Below, piece by piece: positions 13,333 to 13,360 of a stretch of 13,360 nucleotides of DNA. The position numbers and the translations under genes are program-made. Numbering within the stretch: position 1 is the first letter of the stretch; every line of letters starts with the position of its first letter. The DNA is from a bacterium (GTDB lineage Bacteria > Patescibacteriota > Dojkabacteria > JAKAPS01 > JAJZLI01). The notes below the pieces were generated by a model that was given only the letters and a program-made list of their open reading frames with translations, searched no databases and was not told the origin of the DNA. Location of the stretch: assembly GCA_021803645.1 (NCBI GenBank), contig JAJZLI010000018.1, positions 1 to 13,360 on the forward strand, given 5' to 3'.

Positions 13333-13353
13333 GAGTGCAATCTTGTATTGGCC
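13333..13353 (+). repeat. Outer right-end repeat of the IS
   Basis: GAGTGCAAT, a 5-base spacer, then ATTGGCC; followed by AACACTT to the window edge. It is probably the true terminal repeat, possibly ending in ACA (13355-13357) if the element has TGT...ACA ends, but the left end shows no matching TGT. Confidence 0.55.
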
Positions 13354-13360
13354 AACACTT

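Larger units (their letters stand above)
11961..13353 (-). mobile_element. Insertion sequence with an integrase-type (rve, DDE) transposase
   Basis: The element is bounded by related inverted ends. The left end (11961-11982) begins GGCTAAT and ends ATTGCACTC. On the right, two direct copies of the complementary motif (13300-13319 and 13333-13353) run GAGTGCAAT to ATTAGCC or ATTGGCC. A DDE transposase gene fills the interior. The length of about 1.4 kb is normal for a one-gene IS. The outer right copy lies seven bases from the window edge, so the exact right end and any target duplication cannot be seen. Confidence 0.7.

Noticed and set aside
1..13360. UGA recoding (Gracilibacteria or Absconditabacteria code)
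   Set aside because: TGA ends the GT2 gene, the 160-residue gene and the TauE gene at natural protein ends, two of them in ATGA overlaps. No conserved protein contains internal TGA.
1..13360. CRISPR array, diversity-generating retroelement, tRNA or rRNA
   Set aside because: No regularly spaced repeats beyond the IS ends, no reverse transcriptase, and no cloverleaf or rRNA-like segment was seen in the gaps.

Overview
The window is strongly AT-rich and compactly coded, with AAA, AGA and ATA codons prominent. It reads as bacterial chromosome. Gene content and style suggest a low-GC member of the Candidate Phyla Radiation (Patescibacteria) or a similar reduced lineage: a membrane glycosyltransferase cluster of a type common there, small orphan genes, ATGA and TAATG overlaps, few Shine-Dalgarno sites and an integrase-type IS. 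This placement is an inference. TGA ends several genes here (including two ATGA overlaps), so the UGA-glycine code of Gracilibacteria and Absconditabacteria is not in use.

Layout. (1) 1-3172, plus strand: the end of a processive GT2 glycosyltransferase, translationally coupled to an 857-residue protein that joins a polytopic GT39/ArnT-like glycosyltransferase to a GH5 (cellulase-family) glycosidase domain. This is a surface-glycan module. (2) 3274-5930, minus strand: sufB, a short sufD and a Rieske ferredoxin, each joined by a TAATG overlap, then a 76-residue orphan with its own classical promoter and Shine-Dalgarno site. sufC and sufS are not in the window. (3) 6008-7081, plus strand: a tRNA-guanine transglycosylase divergent from sufB, meeting a histidine phosphatase (7078-7686, minus) whose stop codon overlaps its own. 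(4) 7904-10311, plus strand: a sulfite-oxidase-type molybdopterin protein, a 160-residue orphan, a TauE/SafE sulfite/sulfonate-type permease and its usual partner DUF1634. This may be a sulfur-oxyanion module. (5) 10328-11911, minus strand: a doubtful 66-residue ORF, a 108-residue membrane protein and a phosphoribosyltransferase-like protein. (6) 11961-13353: an insertion sequence with a DDE (rve) transposase, one left-end repeat and two right-end repeats. The transposase frame is broken by one TAA, after which 50 in-frame codons look like the missing C-terminus.

The most general signal is regulatory. Most isolated genes have an extended -10 (TGn + TATAAT-like) ending only 7-10 bases before the start codon, with no Shine-Dalgarno site. 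That predicts leaderless mRNAs. The orphan at 3274-3504 is the clear exception.
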